Assembly: GCA_902552705.1 (NCBI GenBank)
Contig: CACDHZ010000004.1
Location: 1-62,949, forward strand
Reading direction: 5' to 3'
Source: an uncultured Pelagibacteraceae bacterium
GTDB taxonomy: Bacteria; Pseudomonadota; Alphaproteobacteria; Pelagibacterales; Pelagibacteraceae
Length of the DNA: 62,949 nt
Shown: positions 29,320 through 39,020 of the stretch, one piece after another
Numbering within the stretch: the stretch's first letter is position 1
Layout of the letters: each line of letters opens with the position of its first letter
Program-made: the position numbers and the translations under genes
The notes under the pieces: model-generated
The model's input: the letters and a program-made list of their open reading frames with translations, nothing else
Databases searched by the model: none
Told to the model about the DNA's origin: nothing

Positions 29320-29562
29320 ATGAAGATTTCTGTAATCATTACTCTTAAGAAAGATGTTTTGGATCCACAAGGAAAAGTTATACAACAAACTTTAGATGGT
29401 ATGGGATTTGATAATATTAATGAAGTAAGACAAGGAAAATATTTTGAAATTAATATGAATGAAAAAGATAAAAAAACGGCTGAAGGAAAAGTCGAAGATA
29501 TGTGTAAAAAACTTTTAGCTAATTTGGTAATTGAAAATTATAAAATTATTGATGCACAATAA
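29320..29562 (+). CDS. purS: Phosphoribosylformylglycinamidine synthase subunit PurS
   Basis: Small structural subunit (80 residues) that couples the glutaminase PurQ to the synthase PurL in organisms with three-part FGAM synthase. The sequence has DPQGKVIQQTLDGMGF, the PurS signature of the family. Position between purC and purQ confirms the assignment. Confidence 0.95.
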   Translation: MKISVIITLKKDVLDPQGKVIQQTLDGMGFDNINEVRQGKYFEINMNEKDKKTAEGKVEDMCKKLLANLVIENYKIIDAQ

Positions 29563-29565
29563 TTA

Positions 29566-30249
29566 ATGAAGTCATCCGTAATTACATTCCCTGGTTCTAA
29601 TTGTGATAGAGACATGGACGTGGCTCTAAAAAAATTTGGTTTTAAAAACAAAATGGTTTGGCATAACGATGTTGAAATTCCAAAAAGTGATTTAGTAGTC
29701 TTACCCGGTGGTTTCTCTTATGGTGATTATTTGAGATGTGGCAGTATGGCATCTAAATCAAAAATAATGAAATCTGTTATTAATTTTGCAAATTCTGGGG
29801 GAATGGTAATGGGAATCTGTAATGGTTTTCAAATTTTAGTGGAAACAGGTTTGGTTCCAGGAGTTTTATTAAGAAATAAATACCTAGAGTTCATTTGTAA
29901 AAATGTATTTGTTAAAATTAACAATAAAAGAAATACTTATTTTAAAAATATTGATAATGAAGTTTTAGAGCTTCATATTGCTCACAATGAGGGAAATTAT
30001 TTTTGTACAAAAAATCAATTAAAAGAAATTGAAGATAATGAACAAATCGCAATTAATTACTGCAATAAAGATGGTAAAATAGATGAAGAATTCAATCCTA
30101 ATGGATCAATAAAAAATATTGCAGGTATTTTTAATAAAGAAAAAAATGTTCTAGGGATGATGCCTCATCCTGAAAGAATGATACATTCCTACCTATCTGG
30201 AGAAGATGGATCTTTATTTTTTAATAATTTAATTAATAATCTTAAATGA
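29566..30249 (+). CDS. purQ: Phosphoribosylformylglycinamidine synthase subunit PurQ (glutaminase)
   Basis: Class I glutamine amidotransferase that supplies ammonia to PurL. The 227-residue protein starts with [12 protein letters not shown], has the nucleophile Cys85 in MGICNGFQ and the His/Glu pair in MPHPERM near residue 205. It lies 3 bp after purS, and its stop overlaps the purL start by 4 bp. Confidence 0.96.
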   Translation: MKSSVITFPGSNCDRDMDVALKKFGFKNKMVWHNDVEIPKSDLVVLPGGFSYGDYLRCGSMASKSKIMKSVINFANSGGMVMGICNGFQILVETGLVPGVLLRNKYLEFICKNVFVKINNKRNTYFKNIDNEVLELHIAHNEGNYFCTKNQLKEIEDNEQIAINYCNKDGKIDEEFNPNGSIKNIAGIFNKEKNVLGMMPHPERMIHSYLSGEDGSLFFNNLINNLK

Positions 30250-32438
30250 TAGTAAACGAGCAAGTAGCTATAGACCATGGTCTTAAGAAAGAAGAGTATA
30301 AAAAAATTTGTGAGCTACTTGAACGAACTCCAAATATTACTGAGCTTGGTATTTTTTCAGCAATGTGGAATGAACACTGTTCATATAAATCCTCTAGACT
30401 TCATTTAAAAAAACTTCCTACAAAAGGAAAACAAGTTATTCAAGGGCCTGGTGAAAATGCAGGCGTTATTGATATTGGCGATAATGATGCGATTGTATTC
30501 AAAATTGAAAGTCATAACCACCCATCTTTTATTGAACCTTATCAAGGAGCGGCAACTGGAGTTGGTGGTATTATGAGAGATGTATTTACGATGGGTGCAA
30601 GACCGATTGCAAATTTAAACTCAATTCATTTTGGATCCCCTCAACATAAAAAAACTAAAAATTTACTTAGAGGTGTGGTTCACGGTATAGGTGGATATGG
30701 TAACTGTATGGGTGTACCCACCATAGCTGGCCAAACTTACTTTGATAGTTCTTACAATGGTAATATTTTGGTTAACGCAATGACACTAGGGTTAGTCAAA
30801 AAAAATAAGATTTTTTATTCAAAAGCAGCGGGATTAAATAAACCTGTGATTTACGTTGGATCCAAAACAGGACGAGATGGAATTCATGGTGCTAGTATGG
30901 CCTCAGCTAGTTTTGATGAAAAAATTGAAGAAAAAAAACCTACTGTTCAGGTTGGAGATCCATTTACAGAAAAATTATTACTTGAAGCTTGTCTAGAATT
31001 AATGGCTGGAGATTCTATTATAGCTATTCAAGATATGGGTGCTGCAGGACTCACTTCTTCAAGCATCGAAATGGCCTCAAAAGGTAATCTAGGAATTGAA
31101 ATAAATTTAAATAAAGTACCTTGCAGAGAGTCAAAGATGACACCTTATGAAATTATGCTTTCTGAAAGCCAAGAAAGAATGTTAATAGTTCTAGAAAATG
31201 GCAAAGAAGAACAAGCAAAGAAAATATTTGATAAATGGAATTTAGATTTTGCTATAATTGGTAAAACAACTAATTCTAAAAAAATTGAACTATTCTTTAA
31301 CAATGAAAAAGTTACAGATATTCCTGTTAATACTTTAGTTGAAAACTCACCTATGTATGACCGTAAATGGAAAAAAGCAAAACTTCCAAAAAAAAATAGA
31401 ATTAAAAAAGAAGATATTAAAAATTTAAAGATTCTAGATGTATTAAAAAAAGTATTATCTAATCCAAATATATGTAGTAAAGAATGGATCTGGCAACAAT
31501 ATGATCATACTGTTATGGGTGACACCATACAAAAACCAGGTGGAGATTCAGGTGTTGTAAGGGTTCACGGAACTGATAAAGCGGTTGCTGCATCGGTAGA
31601 CTCTTCAGCTGTTTATTGTTGGGCTCATCCTTTAACAGGTGGAAAACAAGTTGTTTGTGAAAGTTTTAGAAACTTAATCTCTGTAGGTGCTAAACCAGTG
31701 GCTATTACCAATTGTTTAAACTTTGGTAGTCCTGAAAATGAGGAAAACATGGGTGAATTTGTTGAATGTGTTCAAGGAATTGGTGAGGCTGCAGAATATT
31801 TAAAATTTCCAGTGGTCTCGGGCAATGTATCTTTTTATAATCAAACTAAAGAAGAGGGTATTAAGCCTACACCGTCTATTGGTGGTGTAGGTATAATTAA
31901 AGATTATAAAAAAATGATTACAATGGATTTTAAAAAAGTTGATAATATTGCTTTAGTTATAGGTAAAACAGAAGGTCATATTGATCAGAGTTTGTTTGCA
32001 AGAAATATCTTGGATGAAAAAAATGGACCACCTCCTGAAATAAATCTTTTTAATGAAAAAAATAATGGTGAAACTTTACTAAAATTAATTGATAAAGGTT
32101 ATGTTAAAAGTGCTCATGATGTTTCATTAGGTGGATTAATTACAGCATTAAGTAAAATGTGTATTAAAGGAAAAAAAGGAATATCACTAAAAAAACCAGG
32201 TTATTTAATTAACCAGATTGAATATTTTTTTAGTGAAGATCAAGGTAGATACATTATAGAAATAGAGAAAAAAGATCTAAAATACGTGATAGAAATTCTT
32301 GATAAAAACTCTGTTCATTATGATGAAATTGGAACAGTGAATGAAAAAGAGCTTATAATTGATGATAAGTCAAAAGTATCAATTGACGATTTGATTAAAA
32401 CACATAATTATTGGCTAAATAACTATATGAGTAAATAA
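30246..32438 (+). CDS. purL: Phosphoribosylformylglycinamidine synthase subunit PurL (small form)
   Basis: ATP-dependent FGAM synthase catalytic subunit. The 730-residue length is that of the small PurL, which needs PurS and PurQ, not the fused 1300-residue enzyme. Conserved features include [11 protein letters not shown] near residue 40, [10 protein letters not shown] with the active-site His near 84-94, and the repeated AIRS-synthase-like halves with [10 protein letters not shown]. The stop overlaps the bolA start by one base. Confidence 0.97.
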   Translation: MIVNEQVAIDHGLKKEEYKKICELLERTPNITELGIFSAMWNEHCSYKSSRLHLKKLPTKGKQVIQGPGENAGVIDIGDNDAIVFKIESHNHPSFIEPYQGAATGVGGIMRDVFTMGARPIANLNSIHFGSPQHKKTKNLLRGVVHGIGGYGNCMGVPTIAGQTYFDSSYNGNILVNAMTLGLVKKNKIFYSKAAGLNKPVIYVGSKTGRDGIHGASMASASFDEKIEEKKPTVQVGDPFTEKLLLEACLELMAGDSIIAIQDMGAAGLTSSSIEMASKGNLGIEINLNKVPCRESKMTPYEIMLSESQERMLIVLENGKEEQAKKIFDKWNLDFAIIGKTTNSKKIELFFNNEKVTDIPVNTLVENSPMYDRKWKKAKLPKKNRIKKEDIKNLKILDVLKKVLSNPNICSKEWIWQQYDHTVMGDTIQKPGGDSGVVRVHGTDKAVAASVDSSAVYCWAHPLTGGKQVVCESFRNLISVGAKPVAITNCLNFGSPENEENMGEFVECVQGIGEAAEYLKFPVVSGNVSFYNQTKEEGIKPTPSIGGVGIIKDYKKMITMDFKKVDNIALVIGKTEGHIDQSLFARNILDEKNGPPPEINLFNEKNNGETLLKLIDKGYVKSAHDVSLGGLITALSKMCIKGKKGISLKKPGYLINQIEYFFSEDQGRYIIEIEKKDLKYVIEILDKNSVHYDEIGTVNEKELIIDDKSKVSIDDLIKTHNYWLNNYMSK

Positions 32439-32668
32439 TGGCAATGGATTTAAAAGAAATTGAAAAATTTATTAAAGAAGCTATGCCAGATGCTTCTATC
32501 GAAATTCAAGATTTAGCTGGAGATGGAAATCATTATTCTGCAACAATTGCATCTTCACAATTTGTTGGTAAAAGTAAAATAGAACAACATAAAATGGTTT
32601 ATAATTCATTAAAAGGTAGAATGGGTAATGAGCTACATGCTTTAGCAATTAAAACAAAGGAATTATAA
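32438..32668 (+). CDS. BolA family protein
   Basis: A 76-residue BolA-family protein. It contains HYSATIASSQFVGKSKIEQHKMVY, read as the fold's conserved block with the invariant His (spanning residues 28-51). BolA proteins form 2Fe-2S complexes with monothiol glutaredoxins and take part in iron-sulphur trafficking or iron sensing. The glutaredoxin gene starts at the last base of its stop codon, so the pair is translationally coupled. This short form resembles the BolA2/IbaG-like subgroup. Confidence 0.92.
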   Translation: MAMDLKEIEKFIKEAMPDASIEIQDLAGDGNHYSATIASSQFVGKSKIEQHKMVYNSLKGRMGNELHALAIKTKEL

Positions 32669-33000
32669 TGGACGATAAAACAAAAAATACGATTCAAGAT
32701 CATATCGATAATAATGAGGTCTGTTTATTTATGAAGGGAACTCCCGATTCCCCACAATGTGGATTCTCAATGGTCGTTACAAATATATTAAAGCACTTAG
32801 AGGTTAATTTTAAAGGGATCAATGTACTAGAAAACCAATCAATGAGAGAAGGAATAAAAGTTTTTAGTGATTGGCCTACAATTCCTCAATTATATATTAA
32901 AAAAGAATTTGTTGGTGGTTGTGATATTGTAAAAGAAATGTACGAAAACGGCGAACTTAAGAAAATTTTTGAAGATAAAGGAATTAATTTTAAAAAATAA
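32668..33000 (+). CDS. grxD: Monothiol glutaredoxin, Grx4 family
   Basis: A 110-residue CGFS-type glutaredoxin. The active-site motif is Cys31-Gly-Phe-Ser, followed by WPTIPQLYI and GGCDIVKEM, which bind glutathione. Proteins of this class ligate a glutathione-coordinated 2Fe-2S cluster and deliver it to apoproteins, typically with a BolA partner, encoded just upstream. It ends 4 bp before the convergent rpsD stop, leaving no space for a terminator. Confidence 0.95.
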   Translation: MDDKTKNTIQDHIDNNEVCLFMKGTPDSPQCGFSMVVTNILKHLEVNFKGINVLENQSMREGIKVFSDWPTIPQLYIKKEFVGGCDIVKEMYENGELKKIFEDKGINFKK

Positions 33001-33004
33001 TTTG

Positions 33005-33622
33005 TTATCTAGAATAATATTCAATAACTAAATTTGGTTCCATTACTACTGGATATGGCACTTCCTCAAATTTAGGTACTCTTACGAATTTTATTTTTTT
33101 ATTTTTTTCATCTAACTGAATATATTCTGGAGTTTCTCTCTCTTTATTTGCTAGAGCAATATCTATAAATGCTAAATTTTTTGATTTGTCTCTAATTTCA
33201 ATTGTATCATCTTCTTTGACAATAGAGCTTGCAATATTAACTTTTTTTCCATTAACTTTTACATGACCATGATTGATTAATTGTCTTGCAGAAAAAATTG
33301 TAGTTGAAAATCTTGCTCTATAAACTACTGCATCAAGTCTTCTTTCAAGTAATCCAATTAAATTTTCTCCTGTATCACCTTTTTGCATTGCAGCTTTCTT
33401 ATAAATATTTCGAAATTGTCTTTCATTAATATTTCCATAATAGCCTTTTAATTTTTGTTTAGCCTGCAATTGAACACCATAATCTGATGGCTTTCCTTGT
33501 CTAGATTGTCCATGTTGACCTGGTCCATATGCTCTTGTGTTAAAGGGACTTTTAGGTCTACCCCACAAGTTTATTTTTAATCTTCTATCAATTTTATGTT
33601 TAGAGCTTATTCTTTTTGTCAT
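33005..33622 (-). CDS. rpsD: 30S ribosomal protein S4
   Basis: Primary 16S rRNA-binding protein nucleating 30S assembly. The 205-residue protein has the N-terminal rRNA-binding domain and the S4 RNA-binding domain containing [11 protein letters not shown] and [17 protein letters not shown] (about residues 92-126). It lies 40 bp after the TrmJ-like gene, outside the alpha operon that carries it in E. coli, which is common in alphaproteobacteria. I saw no obvious autoregulatory pseudoknot in the 40-nt leader. Confidence 0.97.
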   Translation of the reverse strand: MTKRISSKHKIDRRLKINLWGRPKSPFNTRAYGPGQHGQSRQGKPSDYGVQLQAKQKLKGYYGNINERQFRNIYKKAAMQKGDTGENLIGLLERRLDAVVYRARFSTTIFSARQLINHGHVKVNGKKVNIASSIVKEDDTIEIRDKSKNLAFIDIALANKERETPEYIQLDEKNKKIKFVRVPKFEEVPYPVVMEPNLVIEYYSR

Positions 33623-33662
33623 TTAATTAAAGGCTTTATAAACTTACTCATTATTTTGTCAA

Positions 33663-34376
33663 TCAACCTTTTTTTGCTAGATTAGCAAATACACTTGATA
33701 ATATGCGAGTTTCTTTTTCTGATAATTCCATTTTATAAAAAATACTTCTCAAATTTTCCAACATTATTGGTTTTTTTTCTAATGGTTTAAAGAAATTTCT
33801 ATTTTCTAAGTGATGAATACATAAATTTGTCATTACCTGTATATCTTTTTTAGAGGCTAATTTAATTTTTTTAGATTTTTTATATTTTGTTTTTTTTAAT
33901 TTTATTAAACTAGAAACAACTTGGGCTACTATAATTACACTATGAGATAAATTTATTGATTTAAAATTTGGATTAGTAGGAATTTGCATTGTATAATTTG
34001 CATGAATTATTTCATTATTTGAAAGTCCTGAGGCCTCAGATCCAAAAAGAAAAGATATCTTTTTATTAAAATCTAATTTAGATAAATCATTTAAACTTAT
34101 ATGTTTAATATTTTTATTACGAAACCTTGAAGAGGTAGCGATAATTAAATCAACATTCTTTATGGCTGAATCTAAATTTTTATATACCTTGCAATTGTTA
34201 ATAACTTCTTTTGCCCCAACTGAAGTTGCAATAATCTTATCGTTAGGAAATAAAGGTTTAGGATTAATTATTGATAATTTATCAAAATTAAAATTTTTAA
34301 TTGCTCTAGCACATGCTCCTATATTTTCTGATAATTGAGGATTATGAAGAATAAAAGAGATATTATTTTTACTCAT
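33663..34376 (-). CDS. trmJ: TrmJ-like RNA 2'-O-methyltransferase (SPOUT family)
   Basis: A 237-residue SPOUT-class methyltransferase resembling TrmJ, which methylates the 2'-OH of nucleotide 32 in tRNA. The N-terminus FILHNPQLSENIGACARAIKNF is family-typical (split here: FILHNPQLSENIG then ACARAIKNF); FLFGSEASGLSNNE and the knot element INLSHSVIIVAQ bind SAM. The C-terminal approx. 80 residues match the TrmJ extension. The exact RNA target is inferred. It overlaps the DUF1989 gene by 4 bp. Confidence 0.87.
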   Translation of the reverse strand: MSKNNISFILHNPQLSENIGACARAIKNFNFDKLSIINPKPLFPNDKIIATSVGAKEVINNCKVYKNLDSAIKNVDLIIATSSRFRNKNIKHISLNDLSKLDFNKKISFLFGSEASGLSNNEIIHANYTMQIPTNPNFKSINLSHSVIIVAQVVSSLIKLKKTKYKKSKKIKLASKKDIQVMTNLCIHHLENRNFFKPLEKKPIMLENLRSIFYKMELSEKETRILSSVFANLAKKG

Positions 34377-35239
34377 TCCTTTAATCCGTGATTTCTATTA
34401 TATGAAGAAATTTCAGAAAGTTTAATACCATTTAAATATTTTTGATCCACGTTCCATATTGAAATCTTTAATGGATAACACTTTGCTGCATCTGAAGAAT
34501 GTTCTGAGCCACAGTCTCCTCCAGGACACGCAGACAAAATACCTAGTAAATTTGTTTCAGCAAAAAATTCTAAATAATCACCGGGTCTAACTGGGCTCGA
34601 TTTCATAAAATATTGTTTTGTATCATTGGTAAAACCAGTTAACATAAAAACATTTAAAACATCATGAACTATTTTTTCAGCATTGTTAATATCTAAATTT
34701 TTTTCTTTAACTAAAGCTCTAGTTAAATTTGAGTGACAGCAATAATGATAATCTTTGTCCGAAATTAATTTTGAGGTATATGGATCACAACGAGTTCCTA
34801 TTACATCATGAACTGAACCACCATCTTTGTCATAACCATACCAGTCTAAAGTATCCCAAGTTATAGTTGCCAAAGACCTTAAATATGGAAAACAACTAAA
34901 CATTTTATCTCCAACAGAAATATGAGTTCCATATAGCGCTCTAGTTTTCCCTGAATAAAATTTTTCATCAAGATTATCTGCTTGAAATAAATTTAAATCT
35001 CCTACTTGTGGACCCTCAATACTTTCTATTCGAAAAAAGTTACCTGTTTTTACTTTAAATGTTTTTGCATCTCTTGGAGAAACTATAACTTCATCTATTT
35101 TTTTTAGGTATTTTCTAGCTTTATGCAGAATACCTAAATTTTCATTTTCTAGTTTTTTATTTGGGTAACAAACAATGGGTTTAGCTCCTATTCTATCTTT
35201 AAAATCTTCAGGTTTTTTTGAAAATTTTTTAACTTTCAT
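34373..35239 (-). CDS. DUF1989 / urea carboxylase-associated family protein
   Basis: A 288-residue protein of the DUF1989 family. Signatures include GDLNLFQAD (with the QxGDLN-type motif), SVGDKMFSCFPYLRSLATI, DVIGTRCDPY, YHYCCHSNLTRAL and CPGGDCGSEHSSDAAKCYP near the C-terminus, giving several clustered Cys/His that could bind metal. Two family members act in guanidine breakdown as carboxyguanidine deiminase subunits, but no urea or guanidine carboxylase or transporter is nearby. Its substrate cannot be assigned. It is tightly packed between cimA (start adjacent) and the TrmJ-like gene. Confidence 0.8.
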   Translation of the reverse strand: MKVKKFSKKPEDFKDRIGAKPIVCYPNKKLENENLGILHKARKYLKKIDEVIVSPRDAKTFKVKTGNFFRIESIEGPQVGDLNLFQADNLDEKFYSGKTRALYGTHISVGDKMFSCFPYLRSLATITWDTLDWYGYDKDGGSVHDVIGTRCDPYTSKLISDKDYHYCCHSNLTRALVKEKNLDINNAEKIVHDVLNVFMLTGFTNDTKQYFMKSSPVRPGDYLEFFAETNLLGILSACPGGDCGSEHSSDAAKCYPLKISIWNVDQKYLNGIKLSEISSYNRNHGLKE

Positions 35240-36841
35240 CTACTTACTTGCAGGAGCATTATCTTTAAAAAGTTTATAATCTAAACTGTCTACAAGTGCT
35301 TTAAAAGAAGCCTCAATTATGTTTGTTGATACACCTATTGTAAACCAGTTTTTTCCTTTAGAATCGGTGCTTTCAATTGAAACTCTAGTAACAGCTTCAG
35401 TTCCAGTATTTAAAATTCTAACTTTATAATCCACAAGTTTAAGATCTTTTAAAAATTTTGAATATTTAGCTAAACGATCAACGTTGTTTCTTATAGCGTT
35501 ATCTAAAGCATTTACAGGTCCGTTACCTTCTCCCTCGCAAATAATTTTCTCTCCATCTACTTCCAAATGAGCTTTTGCTGATGAAATAATATTTCCAGAG
35601 GAATTTTTTTTAACAGTAACATCATATTCTTTTATTAAAATATACCTTGGTATTTCACTCATAATTCTTCTAGCTAATAATTCAAATGATGCATCAGCAC
35701 CATCATAACTATAGCCTATGAATTCTCGATCTTTTACTTCATCCAAAAGTTTTTTAATTTTTGGATCATTTTCTTTAATATTGACTCCAATTGTTTTTAG
35801 TCTTGATAAGATATTTGACTTTCCAGCTTGATCAGAAACTACAATATTTCTCACATTACCAACATCCTCAGGATTTATATGTTCATATGTTTTTGGATCT
35901 TTTTGTACAGCTGATACATGTAATCCTCCTTTATGTGAAAATGCAGCTGCACCTACATATGGTAAATGTTTATTTGGTTTTCTATTTAATATCTCATCTA
36001 AAAGTCTTGAACACTGCGTTAAACTTTTTATGTTATCTTTTTTTATATTAATTTTATATTTTTCTGAAAAATCTTTTTTTAAAAAAAATGTTGGTATTAA
36101 AGACATAAGATTTGCATTACCACATCTTTCACCCAATCCATTTATTGTTCCCTGAACTTGTCTTACGCCAGTTAATACAGCAGCAAGAGTATTTGATACA
36201 GCATTTCCAGTATCATTATGTGCATGAATTCCCAAATTTTTGCCAGGAATTACTTTAATTACTTCACTAACAATTTTTGATACTTCGTGAGGTAATGTTC
36301 CACCGTTAGTATCACATAATACTAACCATCTTGCACCATTATCATAAGCCGCTTTAAGGCAAGATAATGCATATTTAGGGTTTGCTTTATAACCATCAAA
36401 AAAATGTTCTGCATCAAACATAAACTCTTTTTTTTCTTTAACAAATAGCTTTGTGCTTTCAGAAATATTTTTTAAATTTTCATCATTTGAAATGCCTAAC
36501 GCAACATCAACATGAAAATCCCATGATTTTCCAACAATACATATTGCTTTTGTATTGCTATTTAAAAGAGCAGATAAACCTGGATCATTATTAGCGCTTC
36601 TACCAGTTTTTTTTGTCATACCAAAAGCAGTTAGTATTGAATTATTGCAATTAATTTTTTTTTGAAAAAATTCTGTATCGGTCGGATTTGCTCCTGGCCA
36701 ACCACCTTCAATATAATCTACACCAAGATTATCTAATGCTTCAGTTATTTTTAATTTATCGTCAATAGAAAAATCTACTCCTTGTGTTTGAGCTCCATCT
36801 CTTAATGTTGTATCAAATATATATAGTTTTTCTTTACTCAT
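35240..36841 (-). CDS. cimA: (R)-citramalate synthase
   Basis: Condenses pyruvate and acetyl-CoA to citramalate, giving a threonine-independent route to 2-oxobutanoate and isoleucine. The 533-residue protein has the HMGL-like barrel with FDTTLRDGAQTQGVDFS at the N-terminus, LGIHAHNDTGNAVSN metal ligands, GLGERCGNANL, and a C-terminal LeuA-type regulatory domain. The length and GAQTQGV signature favour citramalate synthase over 2-isopropylmalate synthase. It overlaps cysS by 4 bp. Confidence 0.88.
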   Translation of the reverse strand: MSKEKLYIFDTTLRDGAQTQGVDFSIDDKLKITEALDNLGVDYIEGGWPGANPTDTEFFQKKINCNNSILTAFGMTKKTGRSANNDPGLSALLNSNTKAICIVGKSWDFHVDVALGISNDENLKNISESTKLFVKEKKEFMFDAEHFFDGYKANPKYALSCLKAAYDNGARWLVLCDTNGGTLPHEVSKIVSEVIKVIPGKNLGIHAHNDTGNAVSNTLAAVLTGVRQVQGTINGLGERCGNANLMSLIPTFFLKKDFSEKYKINIKKDNIKSLTQCSRLLDEILNRKPNKHLPYVGAAAFSHKGGLHVSAVQKDPKTYEHINPEDVGNVRNIVVSDQAGKSNILSRLKTIGVNIKENDPKIKKLLDEVKDREFIGYSYDGADASFELLARRIMSEIPRYILIKEYDVTVKKNSSGNIISSAKAHLEVDGEKIICEGEGNGPVNALDNAIRNNVDRLAKYSKFLKDLKLVDYKVRILNTGTEAVTRVSIESTDSKGKNWFTIGVSTNIIEASFKALVDSLDYKLFKDNAPASK

Positions 36842-38199
36842 TTAAATTTCCAAGTCGTTTTACCATCTTTATCTTCTATTAAAACACCTTTGTTTAATAA
36901 TTCATCTCTAATTTTATCTGAAAGTTTATAATTTTTATTTTTTCTTGCTTTATCTCGCTCTTTAATCTTATGCAAAATTTCTTGTTCAGATATATCAGAT
37001 TGTTCTTTTTTAAATTTTAACCATTGATCTTTTGAATCAGTCAGTAATCCTATAAAGTTACACGCAGTAGTAAAAACTTCTTTATCTTTGACAGTCCCGT
37101 TGTGTGCTTTATCATATAATTTATGAATATTGGCAATATATCCTGGTGTATTTAAATCATCATATAAAGGACCAAGAATGCTTTCTGGTATTAAAACTTT
37201 CTTTTTAACTTGAACATAACATTCGTACCACTTGTTTAAAATTTTTTTACACTCATTAATTAAATTATCATTCCAATCTAATGGTTGTTTATAATGTGTG
37301 CTTATTAAAGCGAGTCTTAAAACCTGACCACTTATACTTTTTTTAAAATCATTTATTTTCAAAATATTTCCTTGTGATTTTGCCATTTTTTCATTTGAGA
37401 TTGTAATAAATCCATTATGCACCCAATAATTTGCAAATACATCAGTGTCATTTGCACATCTTGATTGAGCAATTTCATTTTCATGATGAGGAAATATTAA
37501 ATCTCTTCCTCCTCCGTGAATATCAAATTTAACACCCAGGTATTTTTTTGACATTACAGAACATTCTAAATGCCAACCTGGTCTTCCTTTGCCCCAAGGA
37601 GAATCCCAAGAAGGTTCGTATTCCATAGAAGGTTTCCAAAGGACAAAATCTTCTGGATTTTTTTTATTTTCTGATATCTCAACTCTTGAACCAGCAATTA
37701 GCTCATCTAGATTTTTATTTGAGAGTTTTCCATAATCTTTAAATTTTTTTACCTCAAAATAAACATGATTTTTATTTTCGTAAGCAAAACCTTTTTTAAT
37801 TAAAATTTTAGCCATCTCAATCATAAGTAAAATATGTTCTGTAGCTTTTGGTTCTTCGTTTGGTTTTTCACATTTTAAATAATCACAATCATTGTGATAA
37901 TTTTTTGTTATTTTTTTTGTTAATTCTTCAATAGATATTTTTTTATCAATAGATGATTGAATAATTTTGTCATCAACATCAGTTATGTTTCTTACATAAG
38001 TAACCGCCTTTACGCCATACTTACATTTTAAAACTTTATATAAAATATCAAAAACTACCAAAGGTCTAGCATTGCCAATATGTGGATCATCATAAACGGT
38101 AGGTCCACAAACATACATACCAACTTTATTTTTATCTATTGGTACAAATTTTTCTTTTTTATAACCAATACTATTTGTTAAAAAAATATCTTTGTTCAT
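36838..38199 (-). CDS. cysS: Cysteinyl-tRNA synthetase
   Basis: Charges tRNA-Cys. The 453-residue class I enzyme has the zinc ligand Cys31 in MYVCGPTVYD, the HIGH motif as HIGN (40-43), further zinc ligands in WHLECSVMS and HHENEIAQS, and the KMSKS loop as KMAKSQGN near residue 269. The C-terminal anticodon-binding helices are present. The 44-bp gap from nadE and 4-bp overlap with cimA fit a polycistronic run. Confidence 0.97.
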   Translation of the reverse strand: MNKDIFLTNSIGYKKEKFVPIDKNKVGMYVCGPTVYDDPHIGNARPLVVFDILYKVLKCKYGVKAVTYVRNITDVDDKIIQSSIDKKISIEELTKKITKNYHNDCDYLKCEKPNEEPKATEHILLMIEMAKILIKKGFAYENKNHVYFEVKKFKDYGKLSNKNLDELIAGSRVEISENKKNPEDFVLWKPSMEYEPSWDSPWGKGRPGWHLECSVMSKKYLGVKFDIHGGGRDLIFPHHENEIAQSRCANDTDVFANYWVHNGFITISNEKMAKSQGNILKINDFKKSISGQVLRLALISTHYKQPLDWNDNLINECKKILNKWYECYVQVKKKVLIPESILGPLYDDLNTPGYIANIHKLYDKAHNGTVKDKEVFTTACNFIGLLTDSKDQWLKFKKEQSDISEQEILHKIKERDKARKNKNYKLSDKIRDELLNKGVLIEDKDGKTTWKFK

Positions 38200-38243
38200 T
38201 TTATAGAAATATACTTTAATTTAAGATTTGTGAATCTAATTGA

Positions 38244-38981
38244 TTAGTTGGGAATCTTACAAACTGGAATTGATTCCATTTTATGTAAGTTTAATTTTCG
38301 AATTTTTTCGTATTTTTCTCTATTTTCAGAATTTGGGTTATTCATGGCTTCTTCCAATTCATTATATTGAAGGCCAAGCTGTCCTTCATCAGTTCTGCCA
38401 TCATCCCAAAGACCATCAGTTGGAGGAGCATCAATTATTTCTTTTAATATACCTAATTCTTTTCCAAGCTCCCAAACTTCAGTTTTATTACAATCAGCTA
38501 TTGGCGAAATGTCTACTCCACCATCACCATATTTTGTATAAAAACCTACTCCAAAATCTTCAACTTTATTACCAGTTCCAACCACTATGCCTTTATTAGC
38601 AGCAGCTACTTGATATAATGTTGTCATTCTCAATCTTGCTCTAGAATTTGCAAATCCGTGCTCATTGTCAAATTTCTTAAGTGTTGAAGAAAAGGATTCA
38701 AATAACTTATCTAAACTAATTGTGTGAGCCTCAACGTTGTTAAACTTTTCAACTAACCATTTTTGATGTTTTAAACTTAAATCATGTTGATTTTCTTTTT
38801 GTTTAATAGGCATAGATAATACGATTGTTCTTAATCCTGTCATCGCACTAAGTGTGCTTGAAACTGAAGAGTCTATACCTCCTGAAATACCAATAACTAA
38901 AGATTGAGCTCTGGTTGGCATTTGCTCAACATATGATTTAATCCAACTAGATATATATTTTATTTTTTTTGAAGGATTCAT
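38244..38981 (-). CDS. nadE: NH3-dependent NAD+ synthetase
   Basis: Amidates nicotinic acid adenine dinucleotide to NAD+. The 245-residue protein has the ATP pyrophosphatase P-loop SGGIDSS (33-39), the segment YTKYGDGGVDISPIADCNKTEVW and the domain end typical of the short ammonia-using enzyme; the glutaminase domain of the longer forms is missing. It lies 39 bp downstream of the DAHP synthase gene. Confidence 0.94.
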   Translation of the reverse strand: MNPSKKIKYISSWIKSYVEQMPTRAQSLVIGISGGIDSSVSSTLSAMTGLRTIVLSMPIKQKENQHDLSLKHQKWLVEKFNNVEAHTISLDKLFESFSSTLKKFDNEHGFANSRARLRMTTLYQVAAANKGIVVGTGNKVEDFGVGFYTKYGDGGVDISPIADCNKTEVWELGKELGILKEIIDAPPTDGLWDDGRTDEGQLGLQYNELEEAMNNPNSENREKYEKIRKLNLHKMESIPVCKIPN

Positions 38982-39020
38982 AATTTTATATTTAATAAAC
39001 TATTTTGAGAAAGCAATGGC

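Noticed and set aside
38240..38599. A 119-residue plus-strand open frame overlapping nadE
   Set aside because: Antisense to nadE, with unusual aromatic/His-rich composition and no start signal.
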